In this document: positions 46,005 through 56,626 of the stretch, piece after piece
How positions within the stretch are numbered: the stretch's first letter is position 1
How the letters are laid out: the number at the start of each line of letters is the position of its first letter
Notes under the pieces: generated by a model
The model's database searches: none
Seen by the model: only the letters and a program-made list of their open reading frames with translations
What the model was told of the DNA's origin: nothing
Position numbers and translations under genes: made by a program
DNA from: Umezawaea endophytica
Lineage (GTDB): Bacteria; Actinomycetota; Actinomycetes; Mycobacteriales; Pseudonocardiaceae
DNA: 64,000 bases
NCBI RefSeq assembly: GCF_025061645.1
Contig: NZ_JANYMP010000028.1
Coordinates: 1 to 64,000, forward strand
Reading direction: 5' to 3'

Positions 46005-46463
46005 GTGCCGCACTTCGAGGTCACCACGAGCATCGCCGCGCCGCCTCGCCGCGTCTTCGACGTCTCGCTCGACGTGGACGTGCACACCGCGTCGATGGCC
46101 GACGCCGGGGAACGGGCGGTCGACGGCGTCACCTCCGGTGGGCTCGTGCTCGGGGACACCGTGACCTGGCAGGCGAGGCACTTCGGGGTGCTCTGGCGAA
46201 TGACGTGTCGGATCAGCGCGTTCGAGCCGCCCGCGCGCTTCGTCGACGACCAGGTCGACGGCCCGTTCCGGCACTGGCGACACGAACACCGCTTCGCGCC
46301 GGACGGGCGCGGTGGCACCGTGGTGCGCGACGTGGTCGACTTCGCCGCCCCGCTCCGCCCGTTCGGCACGATCGCCGAGCTGGCGGTGCTCAACCGGTAC
46401 CTGCCCAGGCTGATCCGCGACCGCAACCGCCACGTCAAGGCCGTCGCCGAGGCACCGGCCTAG
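46005..46463 (+). CDS. SRPBCC (START-like) family protein
   Basis: 152 residues, a helix-grip lipid/ligand-binding fold: FEVTTSIAAPPRRVFDVSLDVDVH at the start, GDTVTWQARHFGVLWRMTCRI and HRFAPDGRGGTVVRDVVDF strands, and a C-terminal helix (LPRLIRDRNRHVKAV). Ligand unknown. Its TAG overlaps the TAG of the convergent SDR gene at the bases CTAG. No terminator is seen. Confidence 0.88.
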   Translation: MPHFEVTTSIAAPPRRVFDVSLDVDVHTASMADAGERAVDGVTSGGLVLGDTVTWQARHFGVLWRMTCRISAFEPPARFVDDQVDGPFRHWRHEHRFAPDGRGGTVVRDVVDFAAPLRPFGTIAELAVLNRYLPRLIRDRNRHVKAVAEAPA

Positions 46464-47323
46464 GACCCGAGCGGCGCGACGCCCACCTCCTCCGCCGTGC
46501 GCCGGTAGACCTTCGCGGCGAGCACCGCGTCGCGGGCCTGCTCCGACGGCGTGGCGGGGGCGGCCTTCGCGAAGTACCCGCCGTTCGGCCGCGGCGGGGA
46601 CGTGCTGACCGCCAGGTGCACCGGCGTCCGCGCCCCCTCGTCGGGCGTCGACGAGAACAGGCCCGCCAGCTTGCCGAACGCCTTCATGCCACCACCGGCG
46701 TTCGAGGTGAAGCCCGTCCTGACCACGCCGGGCGAGGCGCTGTACGCGCTCATCCCCTCGGGCAGCCGCCGCGCCAGTTCGGCCGTCGCGAGCACGTTCA
46801 GCAGCTTCGCCGTCCCGTACACCGGCATCTGGCCGAACCGGTCCCGCCACGAGGTCCCGAGGACGTCGAGGTGCTCCCGGTCGAGCCTGCCCCGCTTCTC
46901 CAGGTCGCTGGAGACGTTGACGATCCGCGCGCCCGGAGCGAGAACCCCTTGGGAGAGCAGGAGGTGCGTCAGCAGGAACGGGGCGTGGTGGTTGACGGCG
47001 TGTGTGCGTTCGGCGCCGTCGGGCGTCTCGGCGTAGCCGGGGAAGGCCGCGCCCGCGTTGTTGACGAGGACGTCGACCGGCTCGCCGCGCGCCGCGAGTT
47101 CCTCCGCCAGCGCCCGGACGTCATCGCGGACGAGCAGGCTCCCGTGGTGCGATCCGGCCAGCAGCTCACCGCCCGGCACCCGACGAAGTCCTTCGGTGGC
47201 CGTGCGAGCGCTGGCCGCGTCACGGGTCAGCACGACCACGCGCACCCCCGCGCCCAGCAACTGCCGCGCGACGGCCGTCCCGAGCCCACCCGCCGCCCCG
47301 GTGATCACCGCGGTCCTGGTCAT
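46460..47323 (-). CDS. Short-chain dehydrogenase/reductase
   Basis: 287 residues. TGxxxGxG motif as AVITGAAGGLGTAVAR, NAG motif VLVNNAGAAF, Ser in VNVSSDLEKRG, and YxxxK as VYGTAKLLNV. The length and C-terminus resemble the retinol-dehydrogenase-like/WW-oxidoreductase group. It is coupled by ATGA to the intradiol dioxygenase gene and both are probably controlled by the divergent TetR at 48136. Confidence 0.92.
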   Translation of the reverse strand: MTRTAVITGAAGGLGTAVARQLLGAGVRVVVLTRDAASARTATEGLRRVPGGELLAGSHHGSLLVRDDVRALAEELAARGEPVDVLVNNAGAAFPGYAETPDGAERTHAVNHHAPFLLTHLLLSQGVLAPGARIVNVSSDLEKRGRLDREHLDVLGTSWRDRFGQMPVYGTAKLLNVLATAELARRLPEGMSAYSASPGVVRTGFTSNAGGGMKAFGKLAGLFSSTPDEGARTPVHLAVSTSPPRPNGGYFAKAAPATPSEQARDAVLAAKVYRRTAEEVGVAPLGS

Positions 47324-48045
47324 CCTCGTCCTCCCGCACGCCGGACCTTCACCGTGATGGCACCCACCACGCCGTCGGCCGTTTCGCTGATGTCGAGCCA
47401 ACTCCCCGCCGACCCCTTGGCCAGGCGGATCTCGATGTCGTTGTCGTTGGTGAACGGGCTGCGCCCGCGCCGGTCGTACGGCGGCGTCGCCTGTACCCGT
47501 GCCGAGAACTCGTCCGGGAAGTAGAACTCGGTCGTCACCAGGTCCACCCCGTCGAGGAACGCCCGGTAGTGGATGTGCAGCGTGCGCGGCGTGTACCAAC
47601 CGGGCACGACCGTCCGGAACTCCACCACCCCGTCGCCGTCCGCGACCTGCCGCCCGCGCAGGAACGTCGTCGCGTCCGTCGGCCGGTAGCGGCGCAGCAC
47701 CATCAACGGCATGTTCGGGAACTTGTCCGGGTCGTACGCCTGGTACCCCGAGTACGTCCCGAACGCGTCGCAGTGCCAGATCTCCACGCTGGCCCCCGCC
47801 ACGGGCTCACCCGTGTCGACGTCCACCGTCCGGACCCGCAGCAGCAGCGGAAGCCCTTCGCGGTCCTCCCGCACGTCGGTCCGCACCGGCGGATCAGCGA
47901 TGTAGTACGGCCCAGGACTGGACGCCGCCGTGGCGTGCCCCGCACCGCTCTCGCGCGGGTACCGCCGGTTGTCGATCCTCCCCAACACCGTCGACAACAC
48001 CCGTTTCCGCAGGTGGTCACGCCTGGTCGGCTGCTCGACTGACAC
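47320..48045 (-). CDS. Intradiol ring-cleavage dioxygenase
   Basis: 241 residues. The family cleaves catechol-type rings between the hydroxyls using Fe(III). Candidate ligands: Tyr in PGPYYIADPP, Tyr in VPGWYTPRTLHIHYRAFL together with His pairs (HIH). IEIWHCDAFGTYSGYQ is the conserved beta-sandwich segment. It is first in an operon with the SDR. Substrate unknown; relatives include chlorocatechol and hydroxyquinol enzymes but this shorter N-terminus belongs to a less defined group. Confidence 0.9.
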   Translation of the reverse strand: MSVEQPTRRDHLRKRVLSTVLGRIDNRRYPRESGAGHATAASSPGPYYIADPPVRTDVREDREGLPLLLRVRTVDVDTGEPVAGASVEIWHCDAFGTYSGYQAYDPDKFPNMPLMVLRRYRPTDATTFLRGRQVADGDGVVEFRTVVPGWYTPRTLHIHYRAFLDGVDLVTTEFYFPDEFSARVQATPPYDRRGRSPFTNDNDIEIRLAKGSAGSWLDISETADGVVGAITVKVRRAGGRG

Positions 48046-48061
48046 CCCAACCCCTCATCTA

Positions 48062-48122
48062 TGAGTCAACTTGTCTCACAGTGAGCCTCCCATCGCGCCC
48101 AACTCTGAGTCAAGTTGTCTCA
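48062..48122. promoter_or_regulatory. Two TetR operators between dioxygenase and tetR
   Basis: TGAGTCAACTTGTCTCA at 48062-48078 and TGAGTCAAGTTGTCTCA at 48106-48122 differ by one base. Each is a 17-bp palindrome broken only at positions 5, 9 (centre) and 13. Their centres are 44 bp apart, about four helical turns. One lies 17 bases from the dioxygenase start, the other 14 bases from the tetR start, so the two genes each have a site. Confidence 0.85.
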
Positions 48123-48135
48123 CTACACTGCTGAC

Positions 48136-48690
48136 GTGACCGATCCCCGCAGCACCCGCAGCCGAACCGCGATCCTCACCGCGGCCCGCGCCCTGCTGCT
48201 CAAGGAGGGCCCGGCAGCGGTCACCCACCAACGGGTCGCGCAGGAGGCGGGCATCGGCCGCGCCACCGTGTACCGCCACTGGGCCCAGCCGGAACAACTG
48301 CTGCTGGCCGCCATGTCGGGCAGCGACCTGCCGTACTTCCGCGACCCGACGCCTCCAGTCCGCCCGTGGCTGCGCGACCAACTGCGCGCGATGGCCACCG
48401 AGATGGCGCTGCCGGAGGTGGTCGCGGTCACCCTCACCCTCATGCAGGGCGCCGTCTGGAGCCCCCAGATCGCCGACCAGCGGAACCACGCGATCGCGGC
48501 GATCACCGACAGGCTGCGAGCCGCCCTGGAGATCGCCGCCACCACAGGGGAACTGACCGCCGACGTGTCCCCGGACGACGCGGCGTCACTCCTGATCGGC
48601 CCACTCGTCTACCGCACCGCCATGCAGGCGGGCACCGTGCCGGACGCCCTGATCGACAGGCTCCTCGACGGCATCGGCCTCTCCCGCTGA
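48136..48690 (+). CDS. TetR family regulator of the dioxygenase-SDR operon
   Basis: 184 residues. HTH region: RSRTAILTAARALLLKEGPAAVTHQRVAQEAGIGRATVYRHWAQPEQLL. The C-terminal domain ends with LLIGPLVYRTAMQAGTVPDALIDRLLDGIGL, a TetR_C-like helix pair. GTG at 48136 starts a protein immediately after the second operator. It is divergent from the dioxygenase, which it most likely represses until an aromatic inducer binds. Confidence 0.92.
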   Translation: MTDPRSTRSRTAILTAARALLLKEGPAAVTHQRVAQEAGIGRATVYRHWAQPEQLLLAAMSGSDLPYFRDPTPPVRPWLRDQLRAMATEMALPEVVAVTLTLMQGAVWSPQIADQRNHAIAAITDRLRAALEIAATTGELTADVSPDDAASLLIGPLVYRTAMQAGTVPDALIDRLLDGIGLSR

Positions 48691-48714
48691 CCAACGGCCC
48701 ACGCGCACGAAAAA

Positions 48715-48743
48715 GGCCCCCGGCCACGATCTCGCCGGGGGCC
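48715..48743. terminator. Bidirectional terminator
   Basis: A 10-bp GC stem (48715-48724 with 48734-48743) around a 9-base loop, flanked by an A-run on the left. It is between the convergent ends of tetR (48690) and the ligase (48757). Confidence 0.85.
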
Positions 48744-48756
48744 CCTTGTCGGAGTG

Positions 48757-50334
<1,578 letters not shown>

Positions 50335-50731
50335 GCGGCTGCCTCATTCGATCGGCGGTCGGCCCTGATCGCGTCATCGTGAGTCACGCCACAGCCGAGG
50401 TCAAGGTGTACCGAGACGTTACGTTCTCAGATCAATAACACTCGAATGGAGTAGCGGATGACCTTGTGGTGCGGCTGCCCGATCTGCGAAGTTGGCATGG
50501 CCTGCGCGGCTCGGCTCCCACGCACTCCACGAGCCACGCGGGGAACCTCGCGGTTCGCATTCCCCCCGTCGGACCGCGGCCCGCTGGACTTCCGGGCTCC
50601 CCCCGCCCGATGTCCGCTTTAGCGGGGAATCAACGCGGGGTGGTCCGAGTTGTGACTCCCCCTCTCTCCCGGACCGCCCCGCGCTTCCCCCTCGCGTTGC
50701 TCTGAGTAGCTTTTCCCTCAGGAAACGTGAC
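50335..50731. other. 397-base gap with a possible small Cys-rich ORF
   Basis: The gap holds the ligase promoter side and one possible gene on the + strand, 50458-50622: GGAG lies 6 bases before an ATG and the 54-residue frame starts MTLWCGCPICEVGMACAAR, with a CxCxxC. The rest of that frame is low-complexity Pro/Arg/Ser and no family is recognised. The gap is GC-rich without a terminator. I consider translation of the small frame unproven. Confidence 0.25.
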
Positions 50732-51598
50732 TCAATTGGATGACGGCGCGGGTGTGATCTTCACCGTGCGGCGCCGCCTGCGGAGCACCCAGAGCACTCC
50801 GACGGGGACCAGGACGATCGCGAACGGCAGCACCGCGCCGATCACCACGGCCACCACCCGGAAGGCCTCCAGGAGCGCGTGCCAGCCCGATTCCAGGGCA
50901 CCGAGGAAGCCCAGCTTCTCCTCCGCGGCGACCGGAGCCGCCCCCTGCCGGATGGACACGGTGATCGTCGACTGGGCCACCTGGCCCTTGAGCGAGTCGT
51001 ACCGCCGTTGGAGCGACTCCAGCTCGGACTGCCGCTTGGTCAGCTCACCCTCGATGTCGACGATCTCGGCGGTCGTCGTGGCCCGCTCCAGCAGCGCCCG
51101 GACGCGGTCCACGCTGGCCCGCTGGGTGGCGAGCCGGGCCTCGACGTCCACGACCTGCTCGGTCACGTCCTCCGACTTCGTCTCGCGCCGCGCGACAGTG
51201 GTGCCCTCGACCTCTCCCAGGCCCTTCAGCACGGCGTCCATCCGGTCCACCGGCACCCGCAGCGTCACGGAACCCATGCTGGCCGTCGAGTTCTCCTGGC
51301 CGACGAACCCGCCCTCCCGCGCGACGAGGTCCTTGACCTTCACCAGCGCGCCGCTCACGTCGTCGCCGCGCAGGTCGACCTGCGCCGTCCGCACCAGTTG
51401 CCGGTTCTGCGCGACGGAGTCCGGCTGCTTCGCCTCGGCGTTCGCCGTGCCCGCGCTGTCCTTCGCGACGCCCGGCGCGACGCCCTGCGCGGGCGGTGCC
51501 GCCATCTCGGCCGCCCCACCCGAACTCGCGTTCTGCGCCGAACAGCCCGCCAACGCCACCAAGGCCAGCGCGGCCACCGCCAGTACCCGTCTGCTCAT
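50732..51598 (-). CDS. DUF4349 lipoprotein
   Basis: 288 residues. Lipoprotein signal with LAGCSAQ (Cys near 18), an Ala/Pro/Gln linker, then the DUF4349 domain: RTAQVDLRGDDVSGAL, EGGFVGQENSTASMGSVTLRVPVDRMDAVL, a coiled coil (about 150-215; TKRQSELESLQRRYDSLKGQ) and one C-terminal membrane helix (VVAVVIGAVLPFAIVLVPVGVLWVL) before a basic tail. So it is anchored at both ends. Function unknown. ATG at 51598 is preceded by AGGGGAA. Confidence 0.88.
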   Translation of the reverse strand: MSRRVLAVAALALVALAGCSAQNASSGGAAEMAAPPAQGVAPGVAKDSAGTANAEAKQPDSVAQNRQLVRTAQVDLRGDDVSGALVKVKDLVAREGGFVGQENSTASMGSVTLRVPVDRMDAVLKGLGEVEGTTVARRETKSEDVTEQVVDVEARLATQRASVDRVRALLERATTTAEIVDIEGELTKRQSELESLQRRYDSLKGQVAQSTITVSIRQGAAPVAAEEKLGFLGALESGWHALLEAFRVVAVVIGAVLPFAIVLVPVGVLWVLRRRRRTVKITPAPSSN

Positions 51599-51679
51599 CG
51601 TCGGTTCCCCTCCTGTCACCCCGTGGTCAGGGAGTAGACGGAAGGAGTCCGGCGGGCAGTTGCGCCCGCCGGATCACGA

Positions 51680-52159
51680 TCAGGCCTCGTTCACCAGGTG
51701 CCGGAAGGCCTGGAGGTTCGCCAGCGACTCGCCGCGCGACACCCGCCAGTCCCACTCGCGCTGGATCGCGCCGGCGAAGCCGATCTCCAGCAGCGTGTTG
51801 AAGTCGCCGTCCGCGGCCTCCACGACCTGGCCGAGCACCCGGTCCAGCTCGTCCGGCGTCACGGCGTGCAGCCCGATCCGGCCGACCAGGTAGATGTCGC
51901 CCTCGGTGTCGACGGTGTAGTGCACGCCGTACAGCTTCGCGTTGCGGCGCAGCAGGAACCGGTACACGGCCTCGTGCGCCTCGTCCGGTTTGCGGCAGAC
52001 GAACGCCTCCACCAGCACGGCGTGGCGGCCGACGACGAGCCAGCAGTTGGTCTGGAGCTTCTTGGTGCCCGGCAGGGTCACGAAGAACTTGCCGGGCTCC
52101 TTGTGCTCGTAGGCGAGTTCCCGTTCGTCCAGGGTGGACTGGATGACCTCGTCGATCAC
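51680..52159 (-). CDS. YbjN domain-containing protein
   Basis: 159 residues, type III secretion chaperone-like/YbjN fold. Recognisable pieces: [77 protein letters not shown], and a C-terminal helix. It corresponds to Rv0487, always next to mshA. GTG at 52159 overlaps the mshA stop (GTGA) and has GGAGG upstream, so it is made with MshA; the biochemical role is unknown. Confidence 0.9.
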   Translation of the reverse strand: MIDEVIQSTLDERELAYEHKEPGKFFVTLPGTKKLQTNCWLVVGRHAVLVEAFVCRKPDEAHEAVYRFLLRRNAKLYGVHYTVDTEGDIYLVGRIGLHAVTPDELDRVLGQVVEAADGDFNTLLEIGFAGAIQREWDWRVSRGESLANLQAFRHLVNEA

Positions 52160-53409
52160 CGGTGGACCTCCCGCTGGAACGCGTTGCGCGCATCGGAGTA
52201 CGCGGCCAACAGCGTGTCGGTCGTGCGTTCCCAGGAGAATCGTCGCGCGTGCGCGACCGCGTTGCCCGCCAGCTCCTCGCGGCGACCGGGGTCGAGCGCG
52301 ACGTGACCGAGCACCCGCGCCCACTCGGCGGGGTCGTGACCGTTGACCAGGCACCCGGACACCCCGTGCCGCACGGCCACCGGCAGCCCGCCGACGGCCG
52401 CCGCCACGACGGGCGTCCCGCACGCCTGCGCCTCCAGCGCGACCAGCCCGAACGACTCGTTGTAGCTCGGCACCGCCACCACGTCCGCCGCCCGGTACAG
52501 CCCGGCCAGCGCGTCACCGGCCAACGGCGGCAGGAACCGCACCACGTCGCCGATCCCCAGCTCCTCAGCCAGCAACTGGAGCGCACGGGGCTGTTCGAGC
52601 CCACTGCCGGACGGCCCCCCGACCACCAGCACCACCAGCCGGGACCGCAACGACGGATCCCGCACCAGCAACTCCGCCGCGGCCCGCAGCAGCACGTCCG
52701 GCGCCTTCAACGGCTGGATCCGCCCGACGAACGCCAACGCCACCTGGTCCGGCCGCAACCCCAGCGCCGCACGAGCCGCACCCCGGTCACCGGGCGTGAA
52801 CCGCTCCAGGTCGACACCGGGCGGGATCGTCAACACCTTCTCCGGCGCCGCGTCGTACAGCTTCACCAGCTCGGCAGCCTCGACGTCCGTGTTCGCGACC
52901 AGCCGATCGGCCTCCTCGACCACCTGCTCCTCACCGATGACCCGCATCCGCGGCTCCGGCGCGTCCCCGTCCGCCAACGCCGCGTTCTTCACCTTCGCCA
53001 ACGTGTGCGCGGTGTGCACCAACGGCACCCCCCACCGCTCCCGAGCCAGCCACCCCACCTGCCCGGACAGCCAGTAGTGCGAGTGGATCGCGTCGTAGTA
53101 CCCCGGCTCGTGCCGCGCCTCGGCCCGCAACACCCCGGCCGTGAACGCGCACAACTGCCCCGGCAGTTCTTCCTTGCCCAACCCCTCGAACGGCCCCGCC
53201 ACCACGTGCCGCACCTTGATGCCGGGCGCCATCTCCACCACCGGCGCCAACCCCGACGCCGTCGCCCTGGTGAAGATCTCCACCTCGACCCCCAACGCCG
53301 CCATCCGCGTCGCGGTCTGCACGATGTAGACGTTCATCCCACCGGCGTCACCGGTACCGGGCTGCTCCAACGGCGACGTGTGCACCGAGAGCACCGCGAC
53401 CCGCTTCAC
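52156..53409 (-). CDS. mshA: D-inositol-3-phosphate glycosyltransferase MshA
   Basis: 417 residues. First step of mycothiol synthesis: GlcNAc from UDP-GlcNAc onto 1L-inositol 1-phosphate. GT-B, family GT4: [15 protein letters not shown] (N-terminal substrate loop), [28 protein letters not shown], and the donor site [23 protein letters not shown] with [11 protein letters not shown] (EX7E motif). Defines this as a mycothiol-producing actinobacterium. ATG at 53409 overlaps the upstream hydrolase stop (ATGA). Confidence 0.96.
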   Translation of the reverse strand: MKRVAVLSVHTSPLEQPGTGDAGGMNVYIVQTATRMAALGVEVEIFTRATASGLAPVVEMAPGIKVRHVVAGPFEGLGKEELPGQLCAFTAGVLRAEARHEPGYYDAIHSHYWLSGQVGWLARERWGVPLVHTAHTLAKVKNAALADGDAPEPRMRVIGEEQVVEEADRLVANTDVEAAELVKLYDAAPEKVLTIPPGVDLERFTPGDRGAARAALGLRPDQVALAFVGRIQPLKAPDVLLRAAAELLVRDPSLRSRLVVLVVGGPSGSGLEQPRALQLLAEELGIGDVVRFLPPLAGDALAGLYRAADVVAVPSYNESFGLVALEAQACGTPVVAAAVGGLPVAVRHGVSGCLVNGHDPAEWARVLGHVALDPGRREELAGNAVAHARRFSWERTTDTLLAAYSDARNAFQREVHR

Positions 53410-54176
53410 CGAGCCACCCCGGCAAGCGCCGCGGCGAACTCGACGGGCCGCTCCAGGAACGGCAGGTGCCCGGTATCGGGGAAGAGCACCAACTCGGCTC
53501 CGGGAATCGCCGCGGCGTTGTACCGAGCAGCCGCGACATCAACCACCTGGTCGTCGACACCGTGCACCACCAACGCAGGCACATCCACAGCACCCAACAC
53601 AGCCGCACTACCCACGTCCCTGGCAAACATCTCCGCCCGCACCCTGGGTGGAACCCCCAGCGCAGCAGCGGTCAGCTCACGAACGACCTCAGACGGCAAG
53701 GACGGCGCCATCCGCGCACAGAACAAGGCCATCGCAGCGTCATCATCAAGCGCAGCAGGCAACGCCTCACGCATCACAGCCCCGATCACACCCCCACCCC
53801 GCCCACGCCCGATCTCAGTGATCGCCCCCACAAAAACCAAGGACACAACCGACCCAGTGCCGTAGACCCGCAGGTAGTCCGCCACCACCAACCCCCCGTA
53901 GGACCACCCCACAACAGTCGCGGGCCGCCCAACAAACGCCAGCACAGCAGCCAAATCCTCAGCCCAAACAGCAGAGTCCCGATACCCCCCACCAGGCACC
54001 TCGGACAACCCATGCCCACGCAAATCAACCGCGTAGGTCCGAAACCCCTCCAACGCCCCCCACACAGCCCCCGACTGCGCCCACCCGTGCACCAACACCA
54101 CAGCAGGCCCCCCAACCGGCCCAGCAACACGAACAGCCAGCCGCACACCACCGGAAGTCAGGACAGTTCTCTGCAC
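53406..54176 (-). CDS. Alpha/beta hydrolase
   Basis: 256 residues. Oxyanion segment [15 protein letters not shown], nucleophile elbow [15 protein letters not shown] (Ser), acid near [12 protein letters not shown] and His in [14 protein letters not shown]. All elements of the triad are in place. Substrate unknown. It is coupled to mshA by ATGA. The coding strand is unusually T/G-rich at third positions, especially in the 5' half. No clear ribosome site at GTG 54176. Confidence 0.88.
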   Translation of the reverse strand: MQRTVLTSGGVRLAVRVAGPVGGPAVVLVHGWAQSGAVWGALEGFRTYAVDLRGHGLSEVPGGGYRDSAVWAEDLAAVLAFVGRPATVVGWSYGGLVVADYLRVYGTGSVVSLVFVGAITEIGRGRGGGVIGAVMREALPAALDDDAAMALFCARMAPSLPSEVVRELTAAALGVPPRVRAEMFARDVGSAAVLGAVDVPALVVHGVDDQVVDVAAARYNAAAIPGAELVLFPDTGHLPFLERPVEFAAALAGVAR

Positions 54177-54491
54177 GACTAGACCAACACCAAATCCGGT
54201 AGAACACTTCCCACCCACCCGAACAAACCCCCACCCCCCGTCCCACCCCTCAGGACAGCCACCCCCAGACCCCCACCAGCGGCCCCCGGACCCACCGCCG
54301 CCCACCGGGCCCCCGGACCCCACCGGACCCCCACCCCAACCGGACCTCACACGGGCCCCCGGCCCCAACCGGCCCCCCGGACCCACCGCCGCCTCACACG
54401 GGCCCCCGGCCCAACCGGACCACATCCCAAGTCTGGCGACCTTTTGCCCTTCCAAACCCTCCCCCGGCCGCACCCCGATGCCCAAAAACCA
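54177..54491. other. C-rich, repeat-laden intergenic region
   Basis: About 315 bases with no gene. The + strand is dominated by C and A, with runs of C5-C6 and repeats: TCACACGGGCCCCCGGCCC occurs at 54347 and 54394, and CGGACCCACCGCCGCC at about 54288 and 54378. It precedes the hydrolase gene, so its promoter may be inside it; no convincing -10/-35 pair could be picked out. Confidence 0.6.
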
Positions 54492-54552
54492 TCGTGGCCC
54501 CTCGGCTTTGTCAAGGCATCTTTCCCGCCTTGACAAAGCCGAGGGGCCACGA
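54492..54552. terminator. 26-bp perfect palindromic hairpin (terminator or repeat)
   Basis: A perfect 26-bp stem (54492-54517 with 54527-54552) with a 9-base loop, 38 bases past the L,D-transpeptidase stop. It works as a terminator on the - strand. The stem is not only GC: it includes GGCTTTGTCAAGG, giving it the look of a dispersed palindromic repeat rather than an ordinary terminator. Confidence 0.82.
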
Positions 54553-54590
54553 GACACTCAAAAAATCGGGGTTTCGCCCCCCACCATCCC

Positions 54591-55751
54591 TCAAATAGCA
54601 GACATCGTCTGCCACTGAGCCCACGGAACCTGCCAGTCATACCAGTCATACTTAGCAGGCAACGTAGTAATAGACCCGACAACCTCCACCGGATCCCCAA
54701 TCATAGCCGTATCATAATAAGCCTTGGCATCAGCCTCAACCAAATTAGCACAACCATGCGACGTATTGTTATTCCCAATATTAGCCGCATTATCATTATT
54801 CTCATGGATAAACTCACCATGATTAGAAAACCGAACAGCCCACTTCTTCAAAACATTAGTATACCCATACTGCGGATTATCAAAGCTCCACTGCTCATCC
54901 TTCTGCATAACCACAAAAGTCCCATTGGGCGTGGTCAACTCAGGATCAGCATCCCGCCCAAAACTAGCAGGATACGAAGCCACAGTCTGCCCATCCCGCT
55001 GCACCACCAACTGATGCGTAGGCGTATCGATCTTCACCACCTGATTCCGCCCAATGGTGAAATCCGAAGTAACATCAGCCGCCCCATAGGCCCCGCCCCC
55101 ATAAGCGACCCCATACAACTTCGCCTCAACATGAATCTTGGTATTAGCCGGCCAGTACGCCTCAGGCCGATAATGAACCTCTTGATCACTCAGCCAAGCC
55201 CAAGCACCCTTGACATTCTGATCATTGGTAACAGTCAAAGCCTTCTGAACAGCCGCCCGATCCGCAACAGGAGCATCGAACTTCACCATGATCGGCACAG
55301 CCACCCCCACCTGCTGCCCATCAACAGGAAAGAGCGTCCCCCGAACCTGAGCCGCAGGAGCAAGAGTGGTGAACCCACCCTTCAGCTCGATCTTCTTCCC
55401 ATCAGTCCCCGTCGCCTTACCGCTGTACGAGTAAACCTTCCCGTACCCCAGCACCTCAGTAGTAGCCCAAGACTTCTTGTCATCGGCCAACTTCCCGGCA
55501 ACAGGCGCACCCTCGGGATTGGAAACGGCCACCTCGTCGATCGTCCCGTCGGACACCGTGACGTTCACCGGCACGTTCACCGGCACGTCCACAGCGTCAA
55601 CAGCCGGCACCGCGGTGAACTTCGCGACGGCGGGTGCGTCCGGCGACCCCGCGCTCGCTCTGCTCGCCTTGCCCGCCTCCGTGCTGGAGCACCCGGCCAG
55701 CAGGGCCGCGCCCAGCAGCAACGCGGTCACGGCTCGAAGCTTCGTCCGCAC
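54591..55751 (-). CDS. L,D-transpeptidase lipoprotein (LdtMt2/Mt5 type)
   Basis: 386 residues. Lipoprotein signal with LAGCSST (Cys near 20), two bacterial Ig-like domains (about 45-150 and 150-245), then a YkuD catalytic domain with the motif GNNNTSHGCANL holding the nucleophile Cys and HENNDNAANI just before it. It forms 3-3 peptidoglycan crosslinks outside the membrane. GTG at 55751 has GGAGG 6 bases upstream. The catalytic half has a distinctly lower GC and prefers T-ending codons, unlike the N-terminal half. It matches the Rv0483 position between murB and mshA. Confidence 0.93.
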   Translation of the reverse strand: MRTKLRAVTALLLGAALLAGCSSTEAGKASRASAGSPDAPAVAKFTAVPAVDAVDVPVNVPVNVTVSDGTIDEVAVSNPEGAPVAGKLADDKKSWATTEVLGYGKVYSYSGKATGTDGKKIELKGGFTTLAPAAQVRGTLFPVDGQQVGVAVPIMVKFDAPVADRAAVQKALTVTNDQNVKGAWAWLSDQEVHYRPEAYWPANTKIHVEAKLYGVAYGGGAYGAADVTSDFTIGRNQVVKIDTPTHQLVVQRDGQTVASYPASFGRDADPELTTPNGTFVVMQKDEQWSFDNPQYGYTNVLKKWAVRFSNHGEFIHENNDNAANIGNNNTSHGCANLVEADAKAYYDTAMIGDPVEVVGSITTLPAKYDWYDWQVPWAQWQTMSAI

Positions 55752-55888
55752 GATCGACCTCCAGAGCCCTCGCTGTTCGTGTCCCCCACTTGTCAAAGAC
55801 GTCCCGGCGGCGTCCAAGTGCCCAACGATCGGGAGTGATGCTTCTCATAGCCGCTGCGCCGGTCGGACCAGCACGGCACGATCGCACC

Positions 55889-56626
55889 GTGACAAACGAC
55901 CGTCGAACCGCCGTTGTGACCGGAGCGAGTGCGGGAATCGGGGAAGCGACCGCTCGCAAGCTCGCGGCCGAGGGATTCCACGTGGTGCTCGGAGCCCGCC
56001 GACTGGATCGCCTCCAGCGTATCGCGGATGAGGTCGAGGGGACCGCTGTCGAACTCGACGTGACGGACGCCGACTCCGTCGCCGCGTTCCTCGACCGGGT
56101 CCCCGAGGCGAACGTGCTGGTCAACAACGCGGGCGGTGCCCGCGGCATGGCCGGTGTGCTCGACTACCCGGAGGACGACTACCGCTGGATGTGGGAGACG
56201 AACGTCCTCGGCACGCTCCGGATGACCAAGGGCCTGCTGCCCAAGCTGATCGCCTCGGGTGACGGCCACGTGGTCACCGTGACCTCGATCGCCGCGTTCG
56301 AGGTCTACGACAACGGCTCCGGCTACACCTCCGCCAAGCACGCCCAGTCCGCCCTGCACCGCAGCCTCCGCGGCGAACTGCTCGGCCAGCCCGTCCGGTT
56401 CACCGAGATCCTGCCCGGCATGGTCGAGACGGACTTCTCCGTCCTCCGCTTCGACGGCGACACCGACCGCGCCGCGGGCGTCTACCGGGGCATGACCCCC
56501 CTGACCGCGGACGACGTGGCCGACACCATCGCCTACGCCGTGACCCGCCCCTCGCACGTCAACCTGGACCAGATCGTGCTCCGCCCGAGGGACCAGGCCA
56601 ACGCCACGCGCGTCCACCGGACCTAG
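55889..56626 (+). CDS. Short-chain dehydrogenase/reductase
   Basis: 245 residues, classical SDR. VVTGASAGIGEATARKLAAEG cofactor loop, LVNNAGGARGM, Ser in TVTSIAAFEV, and YTSAKHAQSAL with the YxxxK. Resembles the Rv0484c group (YdfG-like). It is divergent from the transpeptidase gene. Substrate is unknown. Its TAG overlaps the TAG of the convergent protease gene in CTAG. Confidence 0.92.
   Translation: MTNDRRTAVVTGASAGIGEATARKLAAEGFHVVLGARRLDRLQRIADEVEGTAVELDVTDADSVAAFLDRVPEANVLVNNAGGARGMAGVLDYPEDDYRWMWETNVLGTLRMTKGLLPKLIASGDGHVVTVTSIAAFEVYDNGSGYTSAKHAQSALHRSLRGELLGQPVRFTEILPGMVETDFSVLRFDGDTDRAAGVYRGMTPLTADDVADTIAYAVTRPSHVNLDQIVLRPRDQANATRVHRT

Noticed and set aside
53406-54557. Longer reading of the alpha/beta hydrolase from 54557
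   Set aside because: The extra 127 residues are Gly-rich translation of the C-rich repeat region with no homology-like pattern; the fold begins at 54176.
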